5,945 nt of DNA from Bacillota bacterium (GTDB taxonomy: Bacteria; Bacillota; Sulfobacillia; JAJZIM01; JAJZBP01). Below the pieces are notes generated by a model, which was not told where the DNA came from, did not search any database, and saw nothing but the letters and a program-made list of their open reading frames with translations. Shown here one piece after another: positions 1-5,768 of the stretch (positions within the stretch are counted from its first letter, which is position 1; each line of letters begins with the position of its first letter). A program made the position numbers and the translations under genes. Where the stretch lies: contig JAJZBP010000135.1 of NCBI GenBank assembly GCA_021798855.1, positions 1 to 5,945 on the forward strand. Reading direction: 5' to 3'.

Positions 1-468
1 GCCGCGGAACGCATTTTGGCCGAGGTGGAAAAGGGCCGCGTGGTGGCCTTCGTTTCCCTGGGGGATCCCCTCTTTTTCAGCACCTGCGCCCACCTCTGGC
101 GGGAGTTGCGGCTTCATGCACCCGATCTCGAGGGGGAAATGGTTCCGGGAATCACCTCCCTGTCCGCGGCGGCGGCGGTTGCCGGTTTCCCGTGGGGGGA
201 TGGGGACCGGGCCACGGTGATTTTCCCCGGCCTGGGTGAGGCCGGAGCCGTGGAGGCGGCCTTGAACCGCGGGGACACGGTGGCTGTGCTCAAACTCAAA
301 GGCGAATTCAACCCGGATTTCTTCGGAGGTAAAAGCCGCCGGGCCATGGTGGCTTCCCGGCTGGGGTTGCCGGACGGGGGCATTTGGCGCGACCTGGAAA
401 GCCTGCGTGGACGAAGGTTGGAGTACCTTTCCCTGTTGTTGGTGGAGGGGGAGACGAACGATGCCTGA
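1..468 (+). CDS. cbiL: Cobalt-factor II / precorrin-2 C20-methyltransferase CbiL, C-terminal part (5' end outside window)
   Basis: This enzyme transfers a methyl group from S-adenosylmethionine to C20 of cobalt-sirohydrochlorin (cobalt-factor II) in the cytoplasm, an early step of corrin ring synthesis. The frame is open from base 1 and ends at TGA 466-468, so 155 residues are visible; about 80 N-terminal residues, including the first glycine-rich loop, should lie upstream, since family members are usually about 230-240 residues. Visible family signs are GDPLFFST at visible residues 21-28, the tetrapyrrole methylase loop that binds SAM, and VPGITSLSAAAA from about residue 48. A TTG at 16-18 is not the start, because the frame continues upstream with family-like sequence. 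The end overlaps the cbiF start by 8 bp. CbiL rather than another methylase of this superfamily is inferred from the GDPLFxST form of the loop and the position directly before cbiF; an aerobic-type CobI is a less likely reading given CbiG nearby. Confidence 0.88.
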   Translation, partial: AAERILAEVEKGRVVAFVSLGDPLFFSTCAHLWRELRLHAPDLEGEMVPGITSLSAAAAVAGFPWGDGDRATVIFPGLGEAGAVEAALNRGDTVAVLKLKGEFNPDFFGGKSRRAMVASRLGLPDGGIWRDLESLRGRRLEYLSLLLVEGETNDA

Positions 469-1225
469 AATTGTCCACTTGGTTGGAGCCGGGCCGGGGG
501 ATCCCGAATTGATCACGGTGAAGGGGATGCGGGTGTTGGGAGAGGCCGATACCTGCCTCTACGCCGGTTCCCTGGTCAACCCGGGCGTCCTGACCTATTG
601 CCGGCAGGACGCTGCCATCGTCGACACCGCCCCCCTGACCCAGGAGGAAATCGACGCCCGGATTAGGGAAGACTGGAAACGGGACAAGAAAGTGGTCAGA
701 GTCCACTCCGGCGATCCGAGCCTCTACGGCACGATTGCCGAACAGGCCGCCTCTTTGCGCCGGGACGGGATCCCCTTCCGGGTGGTTCCCGGGATCAGTT
801 CCTTCCTGGCGGCGGCCGCCGCCCTGGAGGTCGAATACACCGTTCCCGGCGTTTCCCAGAGCGTGATCATCACCCGGCGGGCGGGGCGGACGCCGGTGCC
901 GGCGGCGGAGGCTCTGCCGGGAATGGCCGCCCACGGGACGTCGCTTTGCCTGTTTCTCAGCGCGGGGGACATCGCCGGGGCGGTGGAGGACTTGGCGGGT
1001 GGCTATCCGGCCGATACGCCCGCCGCCGTGGTGGAGAAGGTCTCCTGGCCGGACCAGCGGGTCGTCCGGGGAACTCTGGGGACCATCGCCCAACAGGCCG
1101 CGGCCGCCGGGATCAAACGCCAGGCGCTGATCCTGGTGGGGAAATTTTTGACCGGTTCGGGGGAAAGATCCAGATTGTACGATCCCGAATTCACCCACGG
1201 CTACCGGCAGGGGAAACGCGGGTGA
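461..1225 (+). CDS. cbiF: Cobalt-precorrin-4 C11-methyltransferase CbiF
   Basis: CbiF methylates C11 of cobalt-precorrin-4 using S-adenosylmethionine, giving cobalt-precorrin-5A. The protein has 254 residues, normal for the family. In order it shows the N-terminal loop VGAGPGDPELI (residues 8-18), YAGSLVNP (34-41), the methylase loop HSGDPSLYG (82-90), and VPGISSFLAAAA from about 109, all typical of CbiF/CobM. The ATG at 461 is chosen because it puts the VGAGPGD loop eight residues from the start and is preceded by a purine-rich Shine-Dalgarno stretch (about 442-451) inside cbiL; the frame is open further upstream to 407, but that part only shadows cbiL. It overlaps cbiL by 8 bp and its TGA overlaps the cbiG GTG in a GTGA, suggesting coupled translation. 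The cobalt-containing substrate is inferred from CbiG next door; sequence alone does not separate CbiF from CobM. Confidence 0.95.
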   Translation: MPEIVHLVGAGPGDPELITVKGMRVLGEADTCLYAGSLVNPGVLTYCRQDAAIVDTAPLTQEEIDARIREDWKRDKKVVRVHSGDPSLYGTIAEQAASLRRDGIPFRVVPGISSFLAAAAALEVEYTVPGVSQSVIITRRAGRTPVPAAEALPGMAAHGTSLCLFLSAGDIAGAVEDLAGGYPADTPAAVVEKVSWPDQRVVRGTLGTIAQQAAAAGIKRQALILVGKFLTGSGERSRLYDPEFTHGYRQGKRG

Positions 1226-2274
1226 AAGCGGAAGGAGCATGCGTCGCCCTGACCCCCGGCGGGCGGGAAACCGCGCTGCGCCTGGCGCGGGAGATGCTCG
1301 TTGACGTTTACCTTCCGGCGAAACTTGGGGTGCCGGCGGCCGGGACTTTCGACGGCCCGCTGCAGGAATTTTTTCCTCGGCTTTTTCGGGAATACCGGGC
1401 GCTCATCTGCATCATGGCCACGGGGATCGTGGTGCGGATGGTGGCCCCCCTTTTGGAGAGCAAGGGAAGCGACCCGGCGGTGGTGGTGGTGGACGAGGGC
1501 GGACGTTTCGCCGTCAGTCTCCTCTCCGGTCACCTCGGGGGAGCGAATCGCTGGGCGGCCCGGGTGGCCACCGCCCTGGGTGGGCAGGCGGTGATCACCA
1601 CCGCCACCGACACCGTTGGCCGGGAGGGAGTGGATCTCCTGGCGCAAAGGCTTGGTCTCACCCTGGAACCCCTGCGTTGCCTGAAGCGGTTCAACGCCCT
1701 CCTGGCTGCGGGGGAGGAGGTGCCGGTGTACGGTGACCTGCCGCCGGGGGCGACCGGTGCCGGCTACCGGGTGCACCCGCTGGGGGAATGGCGGGGGGAA
1801 ACGGCGGTTTTGGTGACGGAACGCAAACTGGATGCTCCGGACTGCCTCTTCCTCCGCCCGCGGGTTCTGGCGGCGGGCACCGGGTTTCGGCGGGGGACCG
1901 CGGGAGAAAAGATCGCGGCGGCGGTGAGCGCCGCCGTGGAGGAGGGGGGATTTTCCGCCGCCTCCCTGCGGGTGTTGGCCAGTGTCGACCTGAAACGGGA
2001 TGACCGGGGAATTTGGGAGGCGGGGGAGATCCTACGCGTCCCGGTGGAATTTTTCTCCCGCGGGGAAATCGAAACCAGGGACGGGGAGTTTGTTCCCTCC
2101 GCCTGGGTAAAAAAAGCGATAGGGGTGAACGGCGTATGCGAACCGGCGGCGCTTTTGGCGGGCAGGAAGGCCAGGATGGTGGTTCCCAAGCGGACCAGCG
2201 GGGGGGTGACCGCCGCCGTGGCCAGGGACGAATCGCCGTGGTGGGGATCGGACCGGGCGGAGCCGGCCACCTGA
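1222..2274 (+). CDS. cbiG: Cobalt-precorrin-5A hydrolase CbiG
   Basis: CbiG opens the delta-lactone ring of cobalt-precorrin-5A and releases the C20-derived two-carbon unit as acetaldehyde, giving cobalt-precorrin-5B; it marks the anaerobic B12 route. The protein has 350 residues, a normal length. The N-terminal domain carries MATGIVVRMVAPLLESK (residues 65-81), VVVVDEGGRFAVSLLSGHLGGAN (87-109, in two known blocks) and the ITTATDT segment after it. A linker follows, then the C-terminal domain beginning near GTGFRRGT (about 219-226) and ending with the conserved EPAALL and GGVTAAVAR blocks. GTG 1222 is used as start because it directly precedes the conserved core and overlaps the cbiF stop by 4 bp (GTGA); the upstream open frame to 946 shadows cbiF. 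Odd points: position 222 is Phe where I remember Cys in most relatives, and the last roughly 12 codons overlap cbiH. Confidence 0.94.
   Translation: MKAEGACVALTPGGRETALRLAREMLVDVYLPAKLGVPAAGTFDGPLQEFFPRLFREYRALICIMATGIVVRMVAPLLESKGSDPAVVVVDEGGRFAVSLLSGHLGGANRWAARVATALGGQAVITTATDTVGREGVDLLAQRLGLTLEPLRCLKRFNALLAAGEEVPVYGDLPPGATGAGYRVHPLGEWRGETAVLVTERKLDAPDCLFLRPRVLAAGTGFRRGTAGEKIAAAVSAAVEEGGFSAASLRVLASVDLKRDDRGIWEAGEILRVPVEFFSRGEIETRDGEFVPSAWVKKAIGVNGVCEPAALLAGRKARMVVPKRTSGGVTAAVARDESPWWGSDRAEPAT
2121..2128 (+). promoter_or_regulatory. Shine-Dalgarno-like AGGGGTGA inside cbiG, possible alternative cbiH ribosome site
   Basis: AGGGGTGA resembles the anti-16S consensus and sits 7 bases before ATG 2136, which is in the cbiH frame. 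If used, cbiH would gain 34 N-terminal residues and overlap cbiG by 139 bp. The strand is rich in G, so such matches occur by chance, and the added residues (Gly/Arg/Gln-rich) look like an out-of-frame reading of the conserved CbiG C-terminus. I treat it as a possible site only. Confidence 0.25.
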
Positions 2275-2984
2275 CCCCGGCGGCGCGCCGGGCTCTGGAG
2301 GAGGCGGAGGTCTGGGCCGGGTATGCGGGTTTTCTGCCCGCGGTCGACGAACTGCGGGGGGAGAAGCGAGTCATCACCACGGGGATGACCGGGGAAGTCG
2401 AGCGTTGTCGCCGGGCTGTGGAGGCGGCCCAAAACGGCGACACGGTGGCCGTTATCTCCAGCGGGGATGCGGGTGTTTACGGGATGGCCGGCTTGGTGCT
2501 GCAACTTTTGGGTGAAAGGGAGATTTCGGTGGAGGTGGTCCCCGGGGTCACGGCGGCCACCGCCGCCGCAGCGGCACTCGGCGCCCCCCTCATGCACGAC
2601 TTCGCCTGCATTTCCCTCTCCGACCTGCTCACCCCCTGGGAAACCATCGCCGCCCGCCTGGAGGCCGCGGCCCGGGCCGATTTCGTCACCGTCCTCTACA
2701 ACCCGAAGAGCAAACGGCGGCAGGAGGGAGTGGCGCGGAGCCGGGAAATCTTCCTGCGCCACCGTGTCCCCGCCACTCCGGTGGGCGTGGTGCGGGAGGC
2801 GGGCCGGGAAACTCAGGAGGCGGCGATCTACCGTTTGGAAAACCTGCTGGAGGCTCCGGTGGATATGCTGACCACCCTGATCATCGGCAATTCCCAAACC
2901 TACGTGGCGGCGGGAAGGATGATCACGCCGCGGGGTTACGAGAACAAAACCGGATTCAACGAAGAGCGGGTGATGGGCGGGTGA
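2238..2984 (+). CDS. cbiH: Cobalt-factor III / precorrin-3B C17-methyltransferase CbiH (start uncertain)
   Basis: CbiH methylates C17 and drives ring contraction with delta-lactone formation, giving cobalt-precorrin-4. With the GTG start at 2238 the protein has 248 residues. Motifs in order are VGIGPGG (2-8), a GYAGFL block, SSGDAGVYG (74-82), VVPGVTAATAAAA from about 100, YNPKSKRR (154-161) and VGVVREAGRE, all characteristic of CbiH/CobJ. The start is the weak point. GTG 2238 has AGGGA at 2224-2228 nine bases upstream, but it leaves almost no residues before the SAM-binding loop, whereas family-like sequence (GRIAVVGIGPG) runs several codons further up. The next in-frame start is ATG 2136, preceded by AGGGGTGA at 2121-2128, which would give 282 residues with an N-terminal stretch that looks like a shadow of cbiG. 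Overlap with cbiG is 37 bp or 139 bp accordingly. The TGA overlaps the cbiJ GTG by 4 bp. Confidence 0.9.
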   Translation: MVGIGPGGAGHLTPAARRALEEAEVWAGYAGFLPAVDELRGEKRVITTGMTGEVERCRRAVEAAQNGDTVAVISSGDAGVYGMAGLVLQLLGEREISVEVVPGVTAATAAAAALGAPLMHDFACISLSDLLTPWETIAARLEAAARADFVTVLYNPKSKRRQEGVARSREIFLRHRVPATPVGVVREAGRETQEAAIYRLENLLEAPVDMLTTLIIGNSQTYVAAGRMITPRGYENKTGFNEERVMGG

Positions 2985-3775
2985 TCCTCCTCCTGGGCGG
3001 AACAACCGAGGGGCGGCAGGCGGCCGGTTGCCTGACGGAGGCTGGATTCGCCGTTTTGCTGTCGGTGGTCAGCGACTACGGGGCGGAGATCGGCGCTCCC
3101 TTCGCCGCCGAAGTGCGGGTGGGTCCCCTGGACGCTACGACGATGGCCAGGCTGGTTGAAGAGCGGGATCTGGCCGCCGTGGTGGACGCGGCCCATCCCT
3201 TTGCCGTGGCGGCGCACGAAAACGCCCGGGAAGCGGCCCGGTTGGCCGGCAAGCCCTACCTACGTCTGGAGCGGACCGGCGGGGAACAGCCGGAGGAAAC
3301 GTTCATTCATCGGGTCGACGACTTCGCCACCGCTGCGGCCAAGGCGGCGACCCTGGGTGAGGGAACCATCTTCCTGACCACCGGCTCCCGCACCCTGGCC
3401 GTTTTCCTGGAAGCCGCGCGGGCCGGCGGCCGGCGGGTGGTGGTCCGGGTGCTGCCGGACGCCGCGGTTTTGTCCCAGTGTGTTTCCTTGGGCCTGTCCC
3501 CTCGGGACATCGTGGCCATGGAGGGACCGTTCGGGCACGATCTCAATGTGGCTTTGTTCCGCCATTGTCGGGCCGGGGTGGTGGTGAGCAAGGACAGCGG
3601 GGAAACGGGAGGCCTGCCGGCCAAGTTGTCCGCCGCCCGGGAACTCGGTCTGCCCGTGGTGTTGGTGAGCCGCCCTCCGACCGAAGACAATTCCGCGGTC
3701 AAGACGCCGGAGGAGTTGCCGGTGGTATTGGACCGTTTGGGCATCAAGCCGGAACAAGGGAGGAAACGCAAATGA
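2981..3775 (+). CDS. cbiJ: Cobalt-precorrin-6A reductase CbiJ
   Basis: CbiJ reduces the macrocycle of cobalt-precorrin-6A to cobalt-precorrin-6B with a nicotinamide cofactor. The protein has 264 residues, a normal length for CbiJ/CobK. It opens with ILLLGGTTEGRQAA (residues 2-15), the nucleotide-binding N-terminal motif, followed by the signature DAAHPFA (about 69-75), LTTGSRTLAVF, the MEGPFG block, and the C-terminal signature KDSGETGGLPAKL starting near residue 204. GTG 2981 is chosen because the glycine-rich strand begins immediately and the codon overlaps the cbiH TGA by 4 bp (GTGA). Its own stop overlaps the cbiC ATG by 4 bp (ATGA). Sequence alone does not distinguish the cobalt-containing substrate from precorrin-6A; the neighbours favour the cobalt form. 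Confidence 0.94.
   Translation: MILLLGGTTEGRQAAGCLTEAGFAVLLSVVSDYGAEIGAPFAAEVRVGPLDATTMARLVEERDLAAVVDAAHPFAVAAHENAREAARLAGKPYLRLERTGGEQPEETFIHRVDDFATAAAKAATLGEGTIFLTTGSRTLAVFLEAARAGGRRVVVRVLPDAAVLSQCVSLGLSPRDIVAMEGPFGHDLNVALFRHCRAGVVVSKDSGETGGLPAKLSAARELGLPVVLVSRPPTEDNSAVKTPEELPVVLDRLGIKPEQGRKRK
3758..3763 (+). promoter_or_regulatory. Ribosome binding site GGGAGG of cbiC
   Basis: GGGAGG lies in the last codons of cbiJ, 8 bases before ATG 3772. It supports that start over the much longer open frame reaching up to 3478, which only shadows cbiJ. Confidence 0.6.
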
Positions 3776-4383
3776 TCTTGCCCCAGGACATCGAGAAGGA
3801 AAGCTTCGCCAGGATTGCTCACCACTTGGAGGGAATCCCCATGTCGGCGGCGGAAAAGGAGGTCTACACCAGAACCATTCACGCCACCGGGGATTTGAAC
3901 CTGCCCCTGCTGCGTTTTTCCCCCGGCGCGGTCGAGGCGGGCTGCCGCGCGTTACGCGCGGGGGCAGGCGTCTATTGCGACGTGGATATGGTCCAGGCCG
4001 GGGTGAACCGTAGAAAGCTGTCCCGCTGGGGGGGGGCGACCCATTGCGCCATTTCCGAACCAGAAACCATTGCCTTGGCCGAAAGCCTGACCATCACCCG
4101 GGCGGCGGCGGCCTACCGTCGTTTCGGGAAAACCTTGGAGGGACAGGTGGTGGTCATCGGCAACGCGCCGACGGCCCTGCTGGAGGTGCTTCGGCTTTTT
4201 CGGGAACAGGGGGTGACCCCGGCCCTGACCATCGGTATTCCGGTTGGTTTCGTGATGGCGCAGGAGTCGAAGGAGGAATTGGCGGGGTGTCACCTGGAAT
4301 GGATCACCCTGCCGGGGACGCGCGGCGGCAGTGCGGTCGCCGTGGCATCTCTGAACGCTCTTTTGGGCTTGGCCGAACGGTAG
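3772..4383 (+). CDS. cbiC: Cobalt-precorrin-8 methylmutase CbiC
   Basis: CbiC moves the methyl group from C11 to C12 of cobalt-precorrin-8, giving cobyrinic acid (cobalt form); no cofactor is needed. The protein has 203 residues, as usual. Key signs are TIHATGDLN (residues 35-43), whose His37 matches the catalytic histidine known in CobH, then VIGNAPTAL (128-136), GIPVGFVMAQESK (155-167) and GTRGGSAVAVASLNAL near the C-terminus. ATG 3772 is supported by the ribosome site at 3758-3763 and a 4 bp ATGA overlap with cbiJ. In many clusters cbiC comes first, before cbiD; here it follows cbiJ. A run of nine G (4028-4036) lies within the gene, encoding part of Trp-Gly-Gly-Ala. The TAG stop is followed at once by the adenosyltransferase ribosome site. 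Confidence 0.95.
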   Translation: MILPQDIEKESFARIAHHLEGIPMSAAEKEVYTRTIHATGDLNLPLLRFSPGAVEAGCRALRAGAGVYCDVDMVQAGVNRRKLSRWGGATHCAISEPETIALAESLTITRAAAAYRRFGKTLEGQVVVIGNAPTALLEVLRLFREQGVTPALTIGIPVGFVMAQESKEELAGCHLEWITLPGTRGGSAVAVASLNALLGLAER

Positions 4384-4388
4384 AGGAG
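4384..4388 (+). promoter_or_regulatory. Ribosome binding site AGGAG deciding the cobO start
   Basis: AGGAG begins right after the cbiC TAG. It lies 6 bases before TTG 4395 and 9 before GTG 4398, both in the adenosyltransferase frame. An ATG at 4391 is only 2 bases away and is in another frame that closes after about 50 codons, so it is not the start. TTG or GTG must be used. Confidence 0.6.
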
Positions 4389-4394
4389 TGATGG

Positions 4395-4985
4395 TTGGTG
4401 AGACTGAAAAAAGGCTTGGTTCAGGTTTACACCGGCAACGGCAAGGGGAAGACGACGGCGGCCCTGGGGCTGGCCCTGCGGGCCGCCGGTCATGGGTTCA
4501 GGGTCATGGTTATTTCCTTTTTAAAGGGTGGCCTGTATTCGGGGGAATTGTACGCGTCTGAACGGCTCCATCCCCTTCTGCGGATCCTGCAGTTCGGCCG
4601 GGGGTGCCCGGTGGCGCCCCTGCTCAAACAGGGTTTGACCACCTGCCCTCCGGGTTGTGCCGATTGCTTCATCCGGGGCGAGGTCACGGAGGACGACCGG
4701 CGAACCATCGGTTTCGCCCTCGATGAAGGGAAGCGGGCGGTGGAGAGCGGCGAATACGCCATCGTTGTCCTGGACGAGATCAACAACGCCATCGCTCGCG
4801 GGTTGGTGGAGGTGGCCCAGACCCTGGAGATCCTGCGTAACCGCCCGCCCGGAGTCGAGGTGATTCTCACCGGGCGGTCGGCTCATCCAGATATTCTGGA
4901 GGCGGCCGACCTGGTGACGGAGATGCGGCTGGTCAAGCATCCCATCGGTGAGGGGATGGAAGCGCGCCGGGGGATCGAATACTGA
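4395..4985 (+). CDS. cobO: ATP:cob(I)alamin / cobyrinic acid a,c-diamide adenosyltransferase (CobO/BtuR type)
   Basis: This cytoplasmic enzyme transfers the 5'-deoxyadenosyl group of ATP to the cobalt of a reduced corrinoid, making the upper axial ligand. The 196-residue protein has the family P-loop GNGKGKTT (residues 14-21) followed by AALGLALRAAGHG, the FLKGG segment (42-46), FGRG (67-70), a Walker B-like VVLDEINNA (124-132), and the C-terminal ILTGR and HPIGEGMEARRGIEY blocks. TTG 4395 is taken as start on spacing from AGGAG 4384-4388; GTG 4398 is equally possible and only one codon shorter. An unusual stretch between the FGRG motif and FIRGE holds Cys71, Cys84, Cys88 and Cys91, with CPPGCADC at 84-91, which could bind a metal. 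The gene lies 11 bp after cbiC, in the same operon. The exact corrinoid acted on in vivo (early intermediate, salvage product or both) cannot be told from sequence. Confidence 0.93.
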   Translation: MVRLKKGLVQVYTGNGKGKTTAALGLALRAAGHGFRVMVISFLKGGLYSGELYASERLHPLLRILQFGRGCPVAPLLKQGLTTCPPGCADCFIRGEVTEDDRRTIGFALDEGKRAVESGEYAIVVLDEINNAIARGLVEVAQTLEILRNRPPGVEVILTGRSAHPDILEAADLVTEMRLVKHPIGEGMEARRGIEY

Positions 4986-5021
4986 AACTCCGTCCTGGGG
5001 AACCGCGGGTGCTGGAGAGGG

Positions 5022-5768
5022 ATGGTTAATCGCGTGGGCGGTTTTTGGACGGCCTTGGCTTTTTTGACCCGCCTGCCCGTTCCCGGCGGCGGGAAACGGC
5101 TCACACCCACTGCCACGGCCTTTTTCCCCCTGGTTGGCGCGCTCCTGGGGGTCTTTTACGCGGTGGCCGGCCGGGGAGTTGACCGGTGGGCGGGCAGTGG
5201 GCCGGCGGCGGCCGTGGTTCTCCTTCTCTCCTTCTGGCTGACCGGAGGACTGCACCTGGATGGGTTCGCCGACACGGTGGACGGCCTGCACGCTCCGCCC
5301 CACCGGTCGTTGGAGGTCATGCGCGACAGCCGGATGGGTGCCCTGGGCGGCGCGGGGCTGGTTCTCCTTTTGCTTTTGCAGTATTCCCTGCTGGCGAGGC
5401 TCCTGGGACGGGGCGAGTGGGAAGCAATCTTCCTGGCACCGGTGGTGGCCCGCCTGGCCATGGCGCAGGGGGCGTTTCTCGGCAGTGAGGCGCGTCGGGA
5501 CGGGTTGGGACGACTTTTGCTGGCCAAGGTCGGCGGCGGGAGCATCGTAACGGCGGCGGTGTTCGGCGTCTTGGCGGCGGCGACCGCCGCTTACACCGGT
5601 TTGGTTGCCCTGGTGGTCGGGGCGGTGTCCACCTACCTTTGGGGGCGAAGCCTGCAGCGGCGTTTCGGCGGTCTGACCGGGGACAACCTGGGTTTTTTGG
5701 GAGAAACGGCGGGGACCCTGGTGTTGGCGGTTTTCGCCGTTCTCCCCGGGGGGTGGGGACGGTGGTAG
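5022..5768 (+). CDS. cobS: Adenosylcobinamide-GDP ribazoletransferase (cobalamin synthase) CobS
   Basis: CobS is an integral membrane enzyme that joins adenosylcobinamide-GDP to alpha-ribazole or its phosphate, the lower-ligand attachment step. The protein has 248 residues, as usual, and is strongly hydrophobic with about six likely membrane segments. Signature blocks are ALAFLTRLPVP (11-21), GGLHLDGFADTVDGL (75-89) with the Asp residues thought to bind magnesium, MRDSRMGALG (100-109), and GLTGDNLGFLGETAG from about 217. ATG 5022 is the first start after the preceding gene. Its Shine-Dalgarno candidate GGAG (5014-5017) is only 4 bases away, so GTG 5034, which would give a protein starting MGGFWTALAF, remains possible. 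It follows the adenosyltransferase after 36 bp with no hairpin that I can see, and its TAG overlaps the next start by 7 bp. Confidence 0.95.
   Translation: MVNRVGGFWTALAFLTRLPVPGGGKRLTPTATAFFPLVGALLGVFYAVAGRGVDRWAGSGPAAAVVLLLSFWLTGGLHLDGFADTVDGLHAPPHRSLEVMRDSRMGALGGAGLVLLLLLQYSLLARLLGRGEWEAIFLAPVVARLAMAQGAFLGSEARRDGLGRLLLAKVGGGSIVTAAVFGVLAAATAAYTGLVALVVGAVSTYLWGRSLQRRFGGLTGDNLGFLGETAGTLVLAVFAVLPGGWGRW

Noticed and set aside
946..1221. Upstream extension of the cbiG frame to ATG 946
   Set aside because: The extra residues are Gly/Arg-rich and fully overlap the conserved CbiF C-terminal half; GTG 1222 fits the CbiG domain start and the 4 bp overlap.
308..1240. Long open frame on the minus strand (310 codons) opposite cbiL/cbiF
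   Set aside because: High GC leaves few stop codons in antisense frames. The translation is low-complexity, rich in Pro/Arg/Gly, with no family motif, and the + strand frames are clearly conserved genes.
1764..3005. Long minus-strand open frame (413 codons) opposite cbiG/cbiH
   Set aside because: Same reason: a Pro/Arg/His-rich shadow with no recognisable domain and complete conserved genes on the other strand.
3478..3771. Upstream extension of the cbiC frame to 3478
   Set aside because: It shadows the conserved C-terminal signatures of CbiJ, and ATG 3772 has its own ribosome site.
4391..4550. Small open frame from ATG 4391, out of frame with the adenosyltransferase
   Set aside because: Its start is only 2 bases after AGGAG, it closes after about 50 codons, and its sequence is a shadow of the conserved P-loop region.
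4986..5021. Possible terminator or promoter in the 36 bp gap before cobS
   Set aside because: No stable inverted repeat followed by T residues and no -35/-10 pair that I can see; transcription probably continues.
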